DNA of 64,000 nt from Effusibacillus dendaii (GTDB lineage Bacteria > Bacillota > Bacilli > Tumebacillales > Effusibacillaceae): the NCBI RefSeq assembly GCF_015097055.1, contig NZ_AP023366.1, forward strand, positions 1,674,001-1,738,000, read 5' to 3'. The notes under the pieces were generated by a model. That model made no database searches. It was not told the DNA's origin and saw only the letters and a program-made list of their open reading frames with translations. A program made the translations under genes and the position numbers. Below, piece by piece: positions 1-9,500 of the stretch (positions are counted from its first letter, which is position 1; each line of letters opens with the position of its first letter).

Positions 1-1065
1 TTTCGCCATCAGTTGATCGAGCCGCTCTTTCGTCAGCGCCTGATACAAATCGCCGTCCGCACTCCACATCCATTTGATTTGACCTTTTATAATATCATAG
101 GTATAACGATGGAACCCCCAAATCTTTTGACCGTCTCTTAGAGTAATGGGAAAAATAGGGCTGTCTTGACCGAACTGGCTTTCCCCGAGAGAATTCCATA
201 CAAACCGGATTCCATTTTTCACCGTCAAATCGGTGTGATAGTAAGGGGATTTCGGATCGTCGCCCGCCTGGTATTTCAGGAACGTAATCGGGTTGTATCC
301 CCCGAAGTTTTGCCGATTCGCTTCATTCCCGTGGTTAATCCAGTAAGAAGGATGAATCCCCAGTCGGTTCATCACATCCCAGGCAGCTTGCGCCAAACCA
401 CGAGTAAACAGCGTATGGGAAGGATTTTTCCGGGAAAAATCACCAAAGGAATGGATTCCATCAATCCAGCCGGCATCTGCATAGTGTTTGATCAAATTGC
501 CGTTTTTGAGTGTATTTGGATCGGTTAATTTAAACACGGTCATCACCGAATCCAATCCTTCACCGTTCATGTCCACTTTCAGGTTCATATCATCCGCCAT
601 ATAAACCCAAAATGTGTCGCCCACATCAAGTCCCAATCCAGGACCGGCAGGCGTCATTTCTTTTGTGTTTAAAAAACGGTGATATACGGCAAATTCCCGT
701 GGAGTCGTTTCGTCAATGTCGCTGGCAAACGCGAACATCGCACGGTATGGGTAGGGAAATTTCCGAATGTCACGTGCACGATCCGGGATGACTATGGCAT
801 TCGAATCGGCGCCCTCATCTATATAGATGTCCGTATCCGCCGCTGCAAACGCTTGCTGTAATCCGCTTATTTGCCCATCCCTTTCGGCAGAAGCCATAAC
901 ACCGGACCGCTTCGCAAACGTATTTTGCAAACCGTAATGATGACTCGGCTTGGCTTGAGCCGCGATCACATGCCGCGTAGTTTGCAAGCGAAATCCGGCA
1001 ATCGACAAGACCAGGATAAGCATTAAAAAAACGCCTACAATCATACGAAAATTCCTGTTCACCAT
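1..1065 (-). CDS. Exported protein of unknown function, C-terminus beyond left edge
   Basis: One frame stays open from the ATG at 1065 to the window edge (355 codons visible). The start is preceded by GGGGTAGGA. A short basic N-terminus is followed by a hydrophobic segment at about residues 8-24, so the protein is a signal-peptide or signal-anchor protein exported across the membrane. The soluble part contains FAFASDIDETT (about 111-121), GIHSFGDFS (about 203-211) and INHGNE (about 243-248). The Asp-x-Asp, His and His-Gly clusters recall the metal site of NodB-like polysaccharide deacetylases, but the resemblance is loose and I do not claim the function. It is divergent from the pgi gene across about 90 bases. 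Codon use looks like that of its neighbours. I am sure it is a gene and unsure what it does. Confidence 0.7.
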   Translation of the reverse strand, partial: MVNRNFRMIVGVFLMLILVLSIAGFRLQTTRHVIAAQAKPSHHYGLQNTFAKRSGVMASAERDGQISGLQQAFAAADTDIYIDEGADSNAIVIPDRARDIRKFPYPYRAMFAFASDIDETTPREFAVYHRFLNTKEMTPAGPGLGLDVGDTFWVYMADDMNLKVDMNGEGLDSVMTVFKLTDPNTLKNGNLIKHYADAGWIDGIHSFGDFSRKNPSHTLFTRGLAQAAWDVMNRLGIHPSYWINHGNEANRQNFGGYNPITFLKYQAGDDPKSPYYHTDLTVKNGIRFVWNSLGESQFGQDSPIFPITLRDGQKIWGFHRYTYDIIKGQIKWMWSADGDLYQALTKERLDQLMAK

Positions 1066-1157
1066 GTTGTCCTACCCCTGAATTGATGAAATATGATTTA
1101 ATAGCATTATAAAAGATTTCACTTAATAAATGTATATTTTTATTCAAGGAGCAGCCC

Positions 1158-2525
1158 ATGCCAAATCTAATTGAATTTGATTACTCCGCCTCGAACTCGT
1201 TTATAGATGAAAAAGAGCTGAATCGGCTGCAGCCTTCTGTTCAAACCGCTCATCAACAGCTGCACGATCCAAACGGAGTGTGGAAAGGGTCAACCGGTTG
1301 GGTGCATTTGCCCGTTGCCTTTCACCAAAGAGAATTGGTAAAAATCCAAACTGCCGCCCGAAAAATCCAATCGCAGTCAGACGCGTTTCTTGTGATTGGC
1401 ATTGGCGGTTCTTATCTCGGTTCAAGGGCCGCGATTGAAATGCTGTCGCACTCGTTTTACAACCTGCTGCCAGCGGATACCCGGCAGACTCCGCAGGTTT
1501 TTTTTGCGGGGCAAAACATAAGTTCCGTTTATCTGACACATTTGCTGGAGATTCTGCAGGACAAAGAGATTTCATTGAACGTCATCTCCAAATCGGGTAC
1601 CACAACGGAGCCGGCGATTGCCTTCCGGATTTTTCGGGATTTCTTGGAGAAAAAGTACGGAAAACAAGGGGCCCGCGAGCGGATTTATGTAACGACCGAC
1701 AGCTCGAAAGGCGCCCTGCGGCAGTTAGCAGAACAGGAAGGATATGAAACGTTTGCCATTCCGGATGATGTTGGCGGGCGTTATTCGGTATTGACAGCAG
1801 TCGGATTGCTGCCAATGGCAGTTGCTGGCATTGACGTGGAATCTGTTTTGGCAGGCGCAGCGGATGCTTACCACGCTTACTCGACTCCTCTGCTTGAAGA
1901 AAACGACTGCTACCGCTATGCGTCCATCCGCAACCTCCTGTATCAGCAGGGAAAAACAATTGAAATCCTGGTCAACTACGAACCGGCTCTGCACTGCTTT
2001 GCAGAATGGTGGAAGCAATTATATGGCGAGAGTGAGGGAAAGGACGGAAAAGGGATTTTTCCAGCTTCTGCTGATTTCTCGACTGATTTGCATTCGATGG
2101 GGCAGTATATCCAGGATGGAAGGCGCAATCTGTTTGAGACGGTTCTTTTTGCGGAAAAATCGCAAACGGAAATGATGATTGGACATAGTGAAGATAACGG
2201 GGATGAACTGAATTTTTTGAGCGGCAACAACTTGCAGTTCATCAATCGGAAGGCATTTGAGGGAGCTGTATTGGCTCACTCGGACGGCGGTGTACCGAAC
2301 TTGGTGGTTCGTCTGCCGGAAATATCGCCTTACACGTTTGGCAATCTTGTGTATTTTTTTGAAAAAGCGTGCGGCATCAGCGGCAGACTGTTAGGCGTGA
2401 ACCCGTTCAATCAACCGGGTGTTGAATCATACAAGAAAAACATGTTTGCGTTGTTGGGGAAACCGGGATATGAAGACATTAAGATATCTTTGCAGAAACG
2501 GTTAGAAAGCAGTCAGCCCGATTGA
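1158..2525 (+). CDS. pgi: Glucose-6-phosphate isomerase
   Basis: Cytosolic enzyme interconverting glucose 6-phosphate and fructose 6-phosphate in glycolysis and gluconeogenesis. The 455-residue length fits the short Bacillus-type Pgi. Visible family motifs are [12 protein letters not shown] (about 75-86, sugar-phosphate SIS loop), [10 protein letters not shown] (about 143-152), the VGGRYSVLT segment (about 200-208) and the signature [14 protein letters not shown] (about 315-328). The start ATG has AAGGAG 7 bases upstream. The gene is monocistronic: its stop codon lies inside its own terminator hairpin. Identification is firm. Confidence 0.97.
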   Translation: MPNLIEFDYSASNSFIDEKELNRLQPSVQTAHQQLHDPNGVWKGSTGWVHLPVAFHQRELVKIQTAARKIQSQSDAFLVIGIGGSYLGSRAAIEMLSHSFYNLLPADTRQTPQVFFAGQNISSVYLTHLLEILQDKEISLNVISKSGTTTEPAIAFRIFRDFLEKKYGKQGARERIYVTTDSSKGALRQLAEQEGYETFAIPDDVGGRYSVLTAVGLLPMAVAGIDVESVLAGAADAYHAYSTPLLEENDCYRYASIRNLLYQQGKTIEILVNYEPALHCFAEWWKQLYGESEGKDGKGIFPASADFSTDLHSMGQYIQDGRRNLFETVLFAEKSQTEMMIGHSEDNGDELNFLSGNNLQFINRKAFEGAVLAHSDGGVPNLVVRLPEISPYTFGNLVYFFEKACGISGRLLGVNPFNQPGVESYKKNMFALLGKPGYEDIKISLQKRLESSQPD

Positions 2526-2974
2526 ACCATTTTAATCGGGCGTTTTTGCAGCCATACCCAAACAAAATAAAGGATAGAAAAATAGAGGCAGAGGGTAAAA
2601 AACCCCAACGCTTCATGCCAGCCCGGTTTCATCGAGATGATGTGCAACCATTCCAGCCCTTTTTTATACAAAAACATAAGACACACCCAGACTGCACCAT
2701 ACAAAAGTTTAAACCGCTTCGGGCAATACTGGATAAATAAATAACTGACAACCGGCCAAACGGTTATGTCTGCGATAATGGGCAGCCATGTTTTCATGCT
2801 TTCGGTACCGTGTACTTCCCAGTACTGCAACCAATCAATAATTATGTATTGCTGCAGAAACCGAAAATAGATGCCGGTCATCACGGTCGGCATCAATTCC
2901 CGCAAACGCTTTCGGTCGCCCCATATAACAAAAACCAGAATGGCCACAATATCAAACAGGAATACTGACATCAT
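2513..2974 (-). CDS. CBO0543-type integral membrane protein
   Basis: Small membrane protein of about 153 residues with four or five hydrophobic segments (for example [24 protein letters not shown] and [20 protein letters not shown]). It resembles the CBO0543 family, common in spore-forming Bacillota and without a known function. I place the start at the ATG at 2974, because AGGAGG lies 7 bases upstream; a longer frame to 3040 has no ribosome site. It overlaps the pgi terminator at its 3' end and is transcribed away from a paralogue at 3039. Confidence 0.75.
   Translation of the reverse strand: MMSVFLFDIVAILVFVIWGDRKRLRELMPTVMTGIYFRFLQQYIIIDWLQYWEVHGTESMKTWLPIIADITVWPVVSYLFIQYCPKRFKLLYGAVWVCLMFLYKKGLEWLHIISMKPGWHEALGFFTLCLYFSILYFVWVWLQKRPIKMVQSG
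2516..2547 (+). terminator. Intrinsic terminator of pgi
   Basis: GCCCGATT pairs perfectly with AATCGGGC across a 10-base loop and is followed by GTTTTTG. The pgi TGA (2523-2525) is part of the hairpin, and the last codons of the convergent minus-strand gene also lie in it. Confidence 0.85.
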
Positions 2975-3038
2975 ACACCAGCCTCCTGTTATACCTTTCC
3001 CTTTAACACAGACTTCATTACGGTAAGGGTGTCCAATC

Positions 3039-3503
3039 ATGTATTTTCTTTTTCTGTTTACGTTTACGTGGACATGGTTTCTGGTTTATGCAGACAAAAC
3101 CCGGTTGCGGGAATTCTACACCGCCGTTATGTTCAGTGCCACACTCGGTCTGTTAACCGATTTAATGATGATTCACTATCTGCTATGGGATTATAAAGGA
3201 CTGCCGCAGTCCCAGTTTTCAACCCCCTTGATTCTTGACAGCAGCATCTATCCGGTAGTGACCTACCTGTTTTTGCAAGGATTGCCCAAAACTTGGGTCA
3301 GCATGTTGAAAAGAACGGTGACCTGGTCTTGTTTCGCTGTTCTTTTCGAGTGGGTCACCATTCACACCGGACATATGCAGCACCATCTTTGGTGGAATCT
3401 CGGGTTTTCTTTCCTGTCTGATAACCTGATTTTTATCTGTATCATTGCCATTTATTGCTTTACTCGACCAGCTTATCCGCAGCCCCCGAACAGCGTTCGG
3501 TGA
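3039..3503 (+). CDS. CBO0543-type integral membrane protein, paralogue
   Basis: A 154-residue, tryptophan- and tyrosine-rich membrane protein with about five hydrophobic segments. It shares with the divergent neighbour ending at 2513 a short D-K/R-x-R-LRE motif after the first segment, then a T-AVMxxxxxG-like stretch and an IYPVVTYLF / VWPVVSYLF segment, so the two look like an inverted duplication. Only about 64 bases separate the two start codons, so their promoters must be compact or overlapping. Function unknown. It converges on the minus-strand gene at 3509 with 5 bases between the stops. Confidence 0.75.
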   Translation: MYFLFLFTFTWTWFLVYADKTRLREFYTAVMFSATLGLLTDLMMIHYLLWDYKGLPQSQFSTPLILDSSIYPVVTYLFLQGLPKTWVSMLKRTVTWSCFAVLFEWVTIHTGHMQHHLWWNLGFSFLSDNLIFICIIAIYCFTRPAYPQPPNSVR

Positions 3504-3508
3504 CACTT

Positions 3509-3856
3509 TTATTTTTCCCGGTTTTGATGCTCTTCCGCCAGATCTGGAGTCTCTTCAAAATCCTGGTTAACCCGCGCCCAAATATGCAGATCGTTGATGA
3601 TGCTGGCAAATGTGTAAATTTCCTCATACAATCGACACACCGTGTCCCAGTCTTCTTCCTGGGCCACCTGCAACTGGCGCTGTTCGATTTGCTTCTCCAC
3701 TTCCATAATCCGATCCGGGATATGGGCTTTTATTTTTTCCCAACGGAGAATCATGTCGTGCCGTTCTTCATGGCTCAATTCTTCCCAATCGGTATGCAAA
3801 TACGGCAGTTCGATACCGAGCCGTTCGTTTAACGCAAAATGATAGTTTGGCTTCAT
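3509..3856 (-). CDS. Conserved-looking hypothetical protein, charged and helical
   Basis: A 115-residue soluble protein rich in Glu, Arg and Gln (for example EKQIEQRQLQVAQEEDWD) with a likely long helix at about residues 45-75. I do not recognise the family. The ATG at 3856 directly abuts the stop of the upstream oxidoreductase gene (3857), so the two are probably co-transcribed and translationally coupled. No membrane segment or signal peptide is visible. Confidence 0.6.
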   Translation of the reverse strand: MKPNYHFALNERLGIELPYLHTDWEELSHEERHDMILRWEKIKAHIPDRIMEVEKQIEQRQLQVAQEEDWDTVCRLYEEIYTFASIINDLHIWARVNQDFEETPDLAEEHQNREK

Positions 3857-4453
3857 TCATTCCACATCCATATACAGATCTTTTCCTTCTAACAACCGCT
3901 GCAGGGCTTCTTCCGTCTGAACCCCCATTACACCGCGGTTTCCCACGACAAAGCAAGGGATTGCAGAAATTCCGTATTGCGCCGCCAGATCGGTGTCGGC
4001 CAATACCTGTGCTTCAAATTGGCGGGATTCCAAAGCTTGTCGGAACGACTGTGGATCAAGTCCGATCTGCCCGGCGATATTCACTAATGTGTCAATATCG
4101 TCGATGTTTTTATCCTCTGTAAATTGGGCACGAAACACCGCATCGTGATACTCGTCGCTCTTCCCGTTTTGCTCTGCGAATTTAGCGCCTTCATGAGCCT
4201 TACGGGAATGTTTGGCCTGTCTGTTCAGATTCATCTGCAGGCCGTATCGGGCAGCAAATTGTCGGACAGACCGCCAGGCCTGCTCGTAATACTCAGGCGA
4301 TTTTTCCGGCACTTCGACACCTTCCGGGCGCAGTTCAAACGATTTCCACTCTATCTCAATTCCTTTTTGCTTGGCCAACCGGTCAAGCGGGACCTTCCCG
4401 ATTAAACAGAAGGGTCAGAGAAAATCGGAAAATACGGTGATCTTGTTTTCCAT
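3857..4453 (-). CDS. DsbA/FrnE-family thiol oxidoreductase, candidate selenoprotein (in-frame UGA)
   Basis: Thioredoxin-fold oxidoreductase of the FrnE-like DsbA family (198 residues if the UGA is read through). The N-terminus reads MENKITVFSDFL-UGA-PFCLIGK, where relatives have SDF(V/L)CPFCYIGK, so the stop codon at 4415-4417 sits exactly on the first Cys of the CxxC active site, giving a U-x-x-C motif. Downstream the frame is intact: EIEWKSFELRPEG (about 33-45), a helical insertion, and the cis-Pro segment GISAIPCFVV (about 159-168). The ATG at 4453 has GAGGG 9 bases upstream. A hairpin fitting the bacterial SECIS rules follows the UGA (separate entry). The alternatives are a simple nonsense mutation with re-initiation at a later TTG, or a base-call error. 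No signal peptide, so cytosolic. Confidence 0.7.
4388..4417 (-). promoter_or_regulatory. Candidate bacterial SECIS element next to in-frame UGA
   Basis: On the coding strand, UGA (4415-4417) is followed after 14 bases by CGGGA-AGG-UCCCG (4400 down to 4388), a perfect 5-bp GC-rich stem with a 3-base loop. About 19 bases separate UGA from the loop and a G is within its first two positions, which meets the published bSECIS consensus as I remember it. The hairpin contains AGGUC, also present in the E. coli fdhF element. Inference; one five-base stem can arise by chance. Confidence 0.5.
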
Positions 4454-4579
4454 CAAAATCATCCCTCTTTTTTAAGTCTTATTGTACTCTTCCTCCCCCA
4501 AATTAGACAGTATCAATATACTTTCACGGAATTGTCAAAAAAATTTCAAATGTGTTCTATAATACATAGAGAAATCATA

Positions 4580-4608
4580 TTGACTGATTTATAACACATG
4601 CATATACT
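4580..4608 (+). promoter_or_regulatory. Sigma-A-type promoter
   Basis: TTGACT and TATACT are separated by exactly 17 bases. This drives the 36-residue gene starting at 4633; AAAGGGAGG follows at about 4615-4623. Confidence 0.75.
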
Positions 4609-4632
4609 AGAGTTAAAGGGAGGCGCGAACCA

Positions 4633-4743
4633 ATGGAAACTCAAATGGATGTGCAAATGGAAGAATTTCTGCAAGAAGAAGAAACCATCCTTGGCATGAT
4701 TAACGAGTATTACAGCCGAACTGATAACGGCAACGATCGATAA
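4633..4743 (+). CDS. Small acidic protein, 36 residues
   Basis: The ATG at 4633 has AGGGAGG 10 bases upstream, a near-consensus promoter at 4580-4608 and a strong terminator at 4786-4816, so this is a self-contained transcription unit. The peptide begins METQMDVQMEEFLQEEE and contains an amphipathic, acidic helix followed by ILGMINEYYS. It has no Cys, no membrane segment and no leader features such as codon runs or an attenuator. I do not recognise it. The alternative is a structured sRNA with an incidental frame, but the ribosome site argues for translation. Confidence 0.6.
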   Translation: METQMDVQMEEFLQEEETILGMINEYYSRTDNGNDR

Positions 4744-4785
4744 GTGGTCTTTGATCCATTCAGTCGACCCATCTTATATATAAAA

Positions 4786-4816
4786 CCGGTGAGCAAATCC
4801 GCTCACCGGCTTTTTT
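4786..4816 (+). terminator. Intrinsic terminator of the 36-residue gene
   Basis: CCGGTGAGC pairs with GCTCACCGG across AAATCC and is followed by C and TTTTTT. Confidence 0.9.
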
Positions 4817-5135
4817 GTCAGTGTTCATTATCAAATTCGTTTGGTGACGGCACAGTTTTCGAATTATTTCTTTAAATTTCCTTTTTATAATGGTAGCACA
4901 ATAAGCGGGCAACCGACCATGTTTCTCTTTCAGTCCCCTTCAACTCGGGTCTAATTTTGGAACCGACCGCGGTAGTATTGTAAATCCTACTAACGGCGCA
5001 GGTTTTGGCATTTCCAACCATTGTCAATTTCTGCGTTTTTTTTTCGAGGATCAATTTCTTGCCCAAAATCGAAAGCGGGTAATCGATCGTAAAATGAACA
5101 TTGCGAAACAGATCCATTGGCATGTTGTTAGATCC
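4817..5135. other. Spacer downstream of the SMC-type operon, no firm gene
   Basis: An 83-codon minus-strand frame (4872-5123) begins 13 bases after the DUF2399 gene stop. It has only a weak AGGGA upstream and no recognisable domain, so I leave it unannotated. No clear terminator for the upstream operon is visible here. Confidence 0.4.
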
Positions 5136-6524
5136 CTAGCCCATTCTCTCTTCCCAAACTTTCAACAATAGATCGAGTATCTGCTCCTGAAAAACTTTTT
5201 TCCCCGATTCGCGCATAACTTCCAAAAGCCGATCATCCCAAGGCACCTGCATTCGCTCAAGAACCTGAATTTCTGCCTCCGAAAAAGGGGGAAAGTGACT
5301 CCGAACAGCGGACCGGTAGGTCTCGGCATCCAATCGCCAAGGTATAAACCTGCTTCCGTACCTTTGCGAAAGACCGATTGCCATAACCAAACCTTTCACG
5401 TCAAAGTCTCCGCTATAATAAATCCTGGACTGACCATCCGTAATCTTGTCCAGCAGCCTCAGCGCGGCCAAGGAAGGTTGACCGCTTGTGCAGAGAAGCG
5501 GAAACGGCAATGGAGATCCTGTTTGCAATCCCCGATCCAGCAATGCGCCAAAAATGGACGGATTCTCCACTACAAAAACCTCTGATACGGAAGGCAACGC
5601 GGCTTGATCAAGGCGTTCAACGGCCAGCAGAGGCAATGCCACCGGGTCTTTCGCGTATTCACCCCAGCCCGCCACCCAAACAATCGAGCTGATGTCATCC
5701 AAAACAATTCCTGAGAGAGCGTACTGCGCCCTAATGACCTCGCTTTGGGAAATACTCTCCAATGTATTATCAGAAGTCGGATCCGCTTCAACCGTTGATC
5801 GCGTTTCTTTAAAGCCATCTTCCTGCACGGAAGTCCTGCCCGATTCCTGAACATCCGGTTCCGATCGAAGCCGATATTGGCTTTGCAACGCCAGCATGCC
5901 CCAGTAAAAAATTCTCCCTGCCAGAGTCGAACGGTCAAGTCCGTGCGGGTCGCCGGTCGTCCGTGCCGCAAAAACGGGCAACCGCTCATTACGTGCAGGC
6001 AACTGTTGCAACGCTCCCAAAGCTATTGCCCAGTCCGGACTGTCCCCTTTCTCACAGTAATCTCTGTAACATTCGAGAAATACCCGGTAGCCGCCCCCCA
6101 ATCCGGCGCTTAACTGTTCGATCCAGATCTTCAGCTCTTCTTTTCCTCCGAACTGCAACGCCCAGCGACAAAACCGTTCCCATGTCCTCTGTTCGATTTC
6201 CCGTTGCTCTTGCCGGGTCATCCACTCATCTCCGTACAGCAGACACAGACAATCCTTGATGGAAACCTGAAACCTTGTTTCTTGCAATGCTCTTTCCAGT
6301 TCGGCCAGACGAAACCTGAAATCGGACCGCCCCAGCATATTCGTCGCAAACAGTCCCTCAAGCGCCTGCCGTTCTTCCTCCCGCAAGCCGGAAAGGCGGA
6401 TCGTACCCGCCACCCGCCCGTAACTTTCGTATTTCTTGCGGACCAACTGCCACATTCTTTGCAGACCAGGTTGCCTTAGAAAGTCCAGGCATTCCGTGTT
6501 TCTACCCGAAGGGCTCACCATACT
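5136..6524 (-). CDS. jetD: Wadjet-like JetD, DUF2399/TIGR02679-type Toprim nuclease subunit
   Basis: Last gene of a four-gene SMC-type anti-plasmid operon; the predicted nuclease that cleaves circular DNA extruded by the SMC motor. About 462 residues from the ATG at 6524, which has GGGGGG 6 bases upstream; the frame also stays open to a TTG at 6599 overlapping jetC. The C-terminal part carries a topoisomerase-VI-like Toprim fold: VFVVENPSIF (about 313-322, acidic Glu) and YYSGDFDVKGL (about 364-374, Asp-x-Asp metal ligands), followed by conserved helices. The N-terminal half (DUF3323-like) includes EWMTRQEQREIEQRTWERF. Family names are recalled, not searched. All expected metal ligands are present, so it should be active. 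Confidence 0.85.
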   Translation of the reverse strand, partial: SMVSPSGRNTECLDFLRQPGLQRMWQLVRKKYESYGRVAGTIRLSGLREEERQALEGLFATNMLGRSDFRFRLAELERALQETRFQVSIKDCLCLLYGDEWMTRQEQREIEQRTWERFCRWALQFGGKEELKIWIEQLSAGLGGGYRVFLECYRDYCEKGDSPDWAIALGALQQLPARNERLPVFAARTTGDPHGLDRSTLAGRIFYWGMLALQSQYRLRSEPDVQESGRTSVQEDGFKETRSTVEADPTSDNTLESISQSEVIRAQYALSGIVLDDISSIVWVAGWGEYAKDPVALPLLAVERLDQAALPSVSEVFVVENPSIFGALLDRGLQTGSPLPFPLLCTSGQPSLAALRLLDKITDGQSRIYYSGDFDVKGLVMAIGLSQRYGSRFIPWRLDAETYRSAVRSHFPPFSEAEIQVLERMQVPWDDRLLEVMRESGKKVFQEQILDLLLKVWEERMG

Positions 6525-6588
6525 GTTCCCCCCATCGTAAGAAAACCTGGCATTCGCCCAGTTCTTGAACGCTGGTGAATGCCTGCTC

Positions 6589-9500
6589 TCACCCTTCAAA
6601 TCTGGCGGCAGCCACTTCCTTCACGGCCTCCCAGTCCCCATCTTCCATCATGCGTCTCTGAACACCGTTCCAATAATAAGGAATCAGAGTGACGAAATCC
6701 ACATCCTGCGGGCGGTAGACTTCATAGATGGAAAGCGACGGAACCGTGTCGTAGCAGCCCCATAGCACCTGACTCGTCATCATGTAATCAAATCTCATAT
6801 CGGTAAGCAGTTGGAACATGTCCCGCATGTTCTCATCGTCAACTCCTGCGAACGCTTCATCTAGCGTGATGATACGGGGGGCGTCGGAACGGGAATCCTT
6901 GTACCGGGAGTCGGTAGCGGCAAACAGCGGTATGTACATCGCCATTGCCTTCTCGCCGCCGCTCATCACATTAAAGCGCGAATCGGTCAACTCCCGCCAT
7001 GGTTGGCTCCCCTTGCGGAAATACAAGGTGAACGCAAACCAGTTCCGGTAATCGAGCAATTCTTGCATCCACTTGCGCAAACCTTCTCCCTCTGCCGCAT
7101 CTTCCTTGGCCCATCGGATTCTCGAACGGAAATGCTCCACCATCTGTTCGGTTTCTTCCGGAAGCAGTGTATTTGGATTTTTCCGCAGCAGACGAACCAA
7201 TTTTTCCGTATCCATTTCCCTTTCGTTGCGGGCGGCCCTTGGTGTCCACTCCAGCGACAGAACCAATCCGCTGGAGGTTTTCCGGTTTTCCATAAAGCGG
7301 TTCATTTCCCTGACCCACTGCTCGGCCCGATTGATCTTGTCCTTGATCGCCCGTCCGACACTGTGAATCAGGATTTGCTCGTACAACTCCCGGTCCTTCT
7401 CTTCGATCAGCAGACGCTGTTCCTCTTCCATTCGCAGCAGCTCATTCAGCAACATGCGAGGAGTCCAAGGTTGGGTACGGTCCCGCAACGATTCGATAAA
7501 AATCCGCTCCCCGGTTTCCTCATAACGCTGCACCAACGAGTAATCAAGCAGCGCGTTTTTCGCCAAAACGAACGTTTCCTGCAATTGGTTGAGCATCTGC
7601 TCTTTTCTTCGGGGTTCATAACGTGCACGGAAAAGGTTACGGATGGCTTGCGCCGTCTTCAGAACCCCTTCCGGCGTATCCGTCACGGCTGTTCTCAATG
7701 GATGTTCCGGTTCGAATTCAACGAGTCCCAGTTTCCATTCGTACTGCCAATCAGTAAGGGACTTTTGCAAGAGTTGTTCACTTTGTTCCAGTTCCGTCCG
7801 TTTTTGCCACAGCCGTTCTTTCGCAGCTCCGAGTTCCCCGTCCAGCCGGCGCAATTCCGTGTTGCACCGGTCAATGGTCTTATTGAGTCCGGATCGATGC
7901 TCCTGAAGCTCTTGCAATCGTTGGAATACGTCATACACACCCAACTCCTGAACCAGTTTGGTCAGGGATTGAACCGCTGCCGAAAACTGTGTTTCCCGAG
8001 TCGAAAGCACATCCAGATGCTCCTGTTCGGAAGCGATGCGATCCGCTGCCGCCTGAAGCTCCTCTTCCAACCGACGGGCCTCCTGGCGAATTCTCCCGAG
8101 AACCGCCAGCGTCGCTTTCAGGCTCAGTCCCTGACGTTCATAGTCCTGCAGGGTATCCAGGGCTTCCCGGAAATCTTTTTCTTTTTTGAGACGTGACCAC
8201 TTCGCAGTTTTCTCCAGGACGGTCCGCTGCTGATCCCGCCATTTCCGGGCCGCTTCCTTGTATTTCCCGCTGCATTCCGTCTCCACTTTCTGGGCATGTT
8301 CCCAATCAGCCTTTGCATCATGCAAAATCCGGCTTGCAGCCCGAAGATCCTCGTCTGCAGGCAGTGCTGCCAGTTCCTGCCGTATGTGTTCCGACTCTTC
8401 CTGAAGTTGCCGGATTTGTCCGCGGATCTTATCGATTTCCTGTTCGACAGCCTGAACCTGTTCTTCCAATCTCTTGATTTCGGCAAGTCTTGCCTGTTTG
8501 CGGGCTTCCGCCCCGATCCACTCCGGCCGTTCCTTGCCGACCGTTTGCCCGGTCAACGGCCCCAGCACAAACTGGCCTGTTTCGGTGATAAAGGCGGCGC
8601 TCCCGTCTCTCTGCCCGCCGCTCCCATCGCCCTGTCCAATTTGAATGGTTCGCAATACTTCTTCCACCTGTTGTGCGGTCAAACCGCTTTCGGCAGAGGG
8701 GGTAGGCTCCAGGTAATCGGCCAGCGTATGCCCGAACCAGACAGGTGATGGCTTGATCCAAACCTCTTCTTCCTGTTCCAGAACTTCCACAGCATCGGGT
8801 GAAATCCAGGCGTCCAACAGTCCGGAACGATGCAATACGGTTTCCAGTACCGCTTTTGTCCGCTCGTCCACATGCGGACGAAATTCGCAGAGAGTGTACA
8901 ATGGACCTCCCGGTTGTGTTTCTGACTCCATTCTGCGCTTGCGGGAACGTGAACGAGCCTCGGAATGTTCCGGTTCCGGTTCTCGATGATCACGCCAGGC
9001 TTGCAGCTCACCCCGCAGCTGTTCCATCAGTTGTACCTGCAGATTCAGTTGGTGTTCCGCCGTCAGCCTTTGGGCTGTAATCTCCGCAAGAGCCTGCTCC
9101 GCTGCCGATTTGAAGGGCTCGACTATCTCGTCATAAGCCAGTTCCGGGTACCTTTGCAGCCGGTGCAGCACGGTTCGGAACGTCTCCTCCGCCACATGCA
9201 GCCTCTGCAGCCCTTTATGCCACGCAAGCAGCGAGTCTTCTTGCCGGACAATCGCCTGCCGCAGTGCTTCCTCCTTTGTGTGCATCAACCGTTCGGCCGT
9301 ATCCCTGCTCTCGCGTGCCGCACTCATGCTTTGCTCGGCCTCACTCGCCTTCGCGGCCAATTCCCTTTCATAAACACACAGCTCGTAGGTGTCTTTCAGC
9401 TCTTGCCTGTAACCGGCCACATCCCGTTTCCAGCCGGCCCACATCTTTTCATCCGCCGGTTGTCCATCGTTAGCCCACTGCCGTTCATATAAATCGTGAT

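Noticed and set aside
815-1159. 114-codon minus-strand frame over the region of the exported protein's N-terminus
   Set aside because: The frame of the 1-1065 gene is better: it has a start with a ribosome site, a signal segment and stays open to the window edge.
4872-5123. 83-codon minus-strand frame after the DUF2399 gene
   Set aside because: Weak start context and no recognisable family, so not annotated as a gene; kept only as a possibility.
7003-8196. 397-codon plus-strand frame opposite jetC
   Set aside because: Antisense shadow of the SMC coiled coil, with no ribosome site and no domain; jetC is clearly real.
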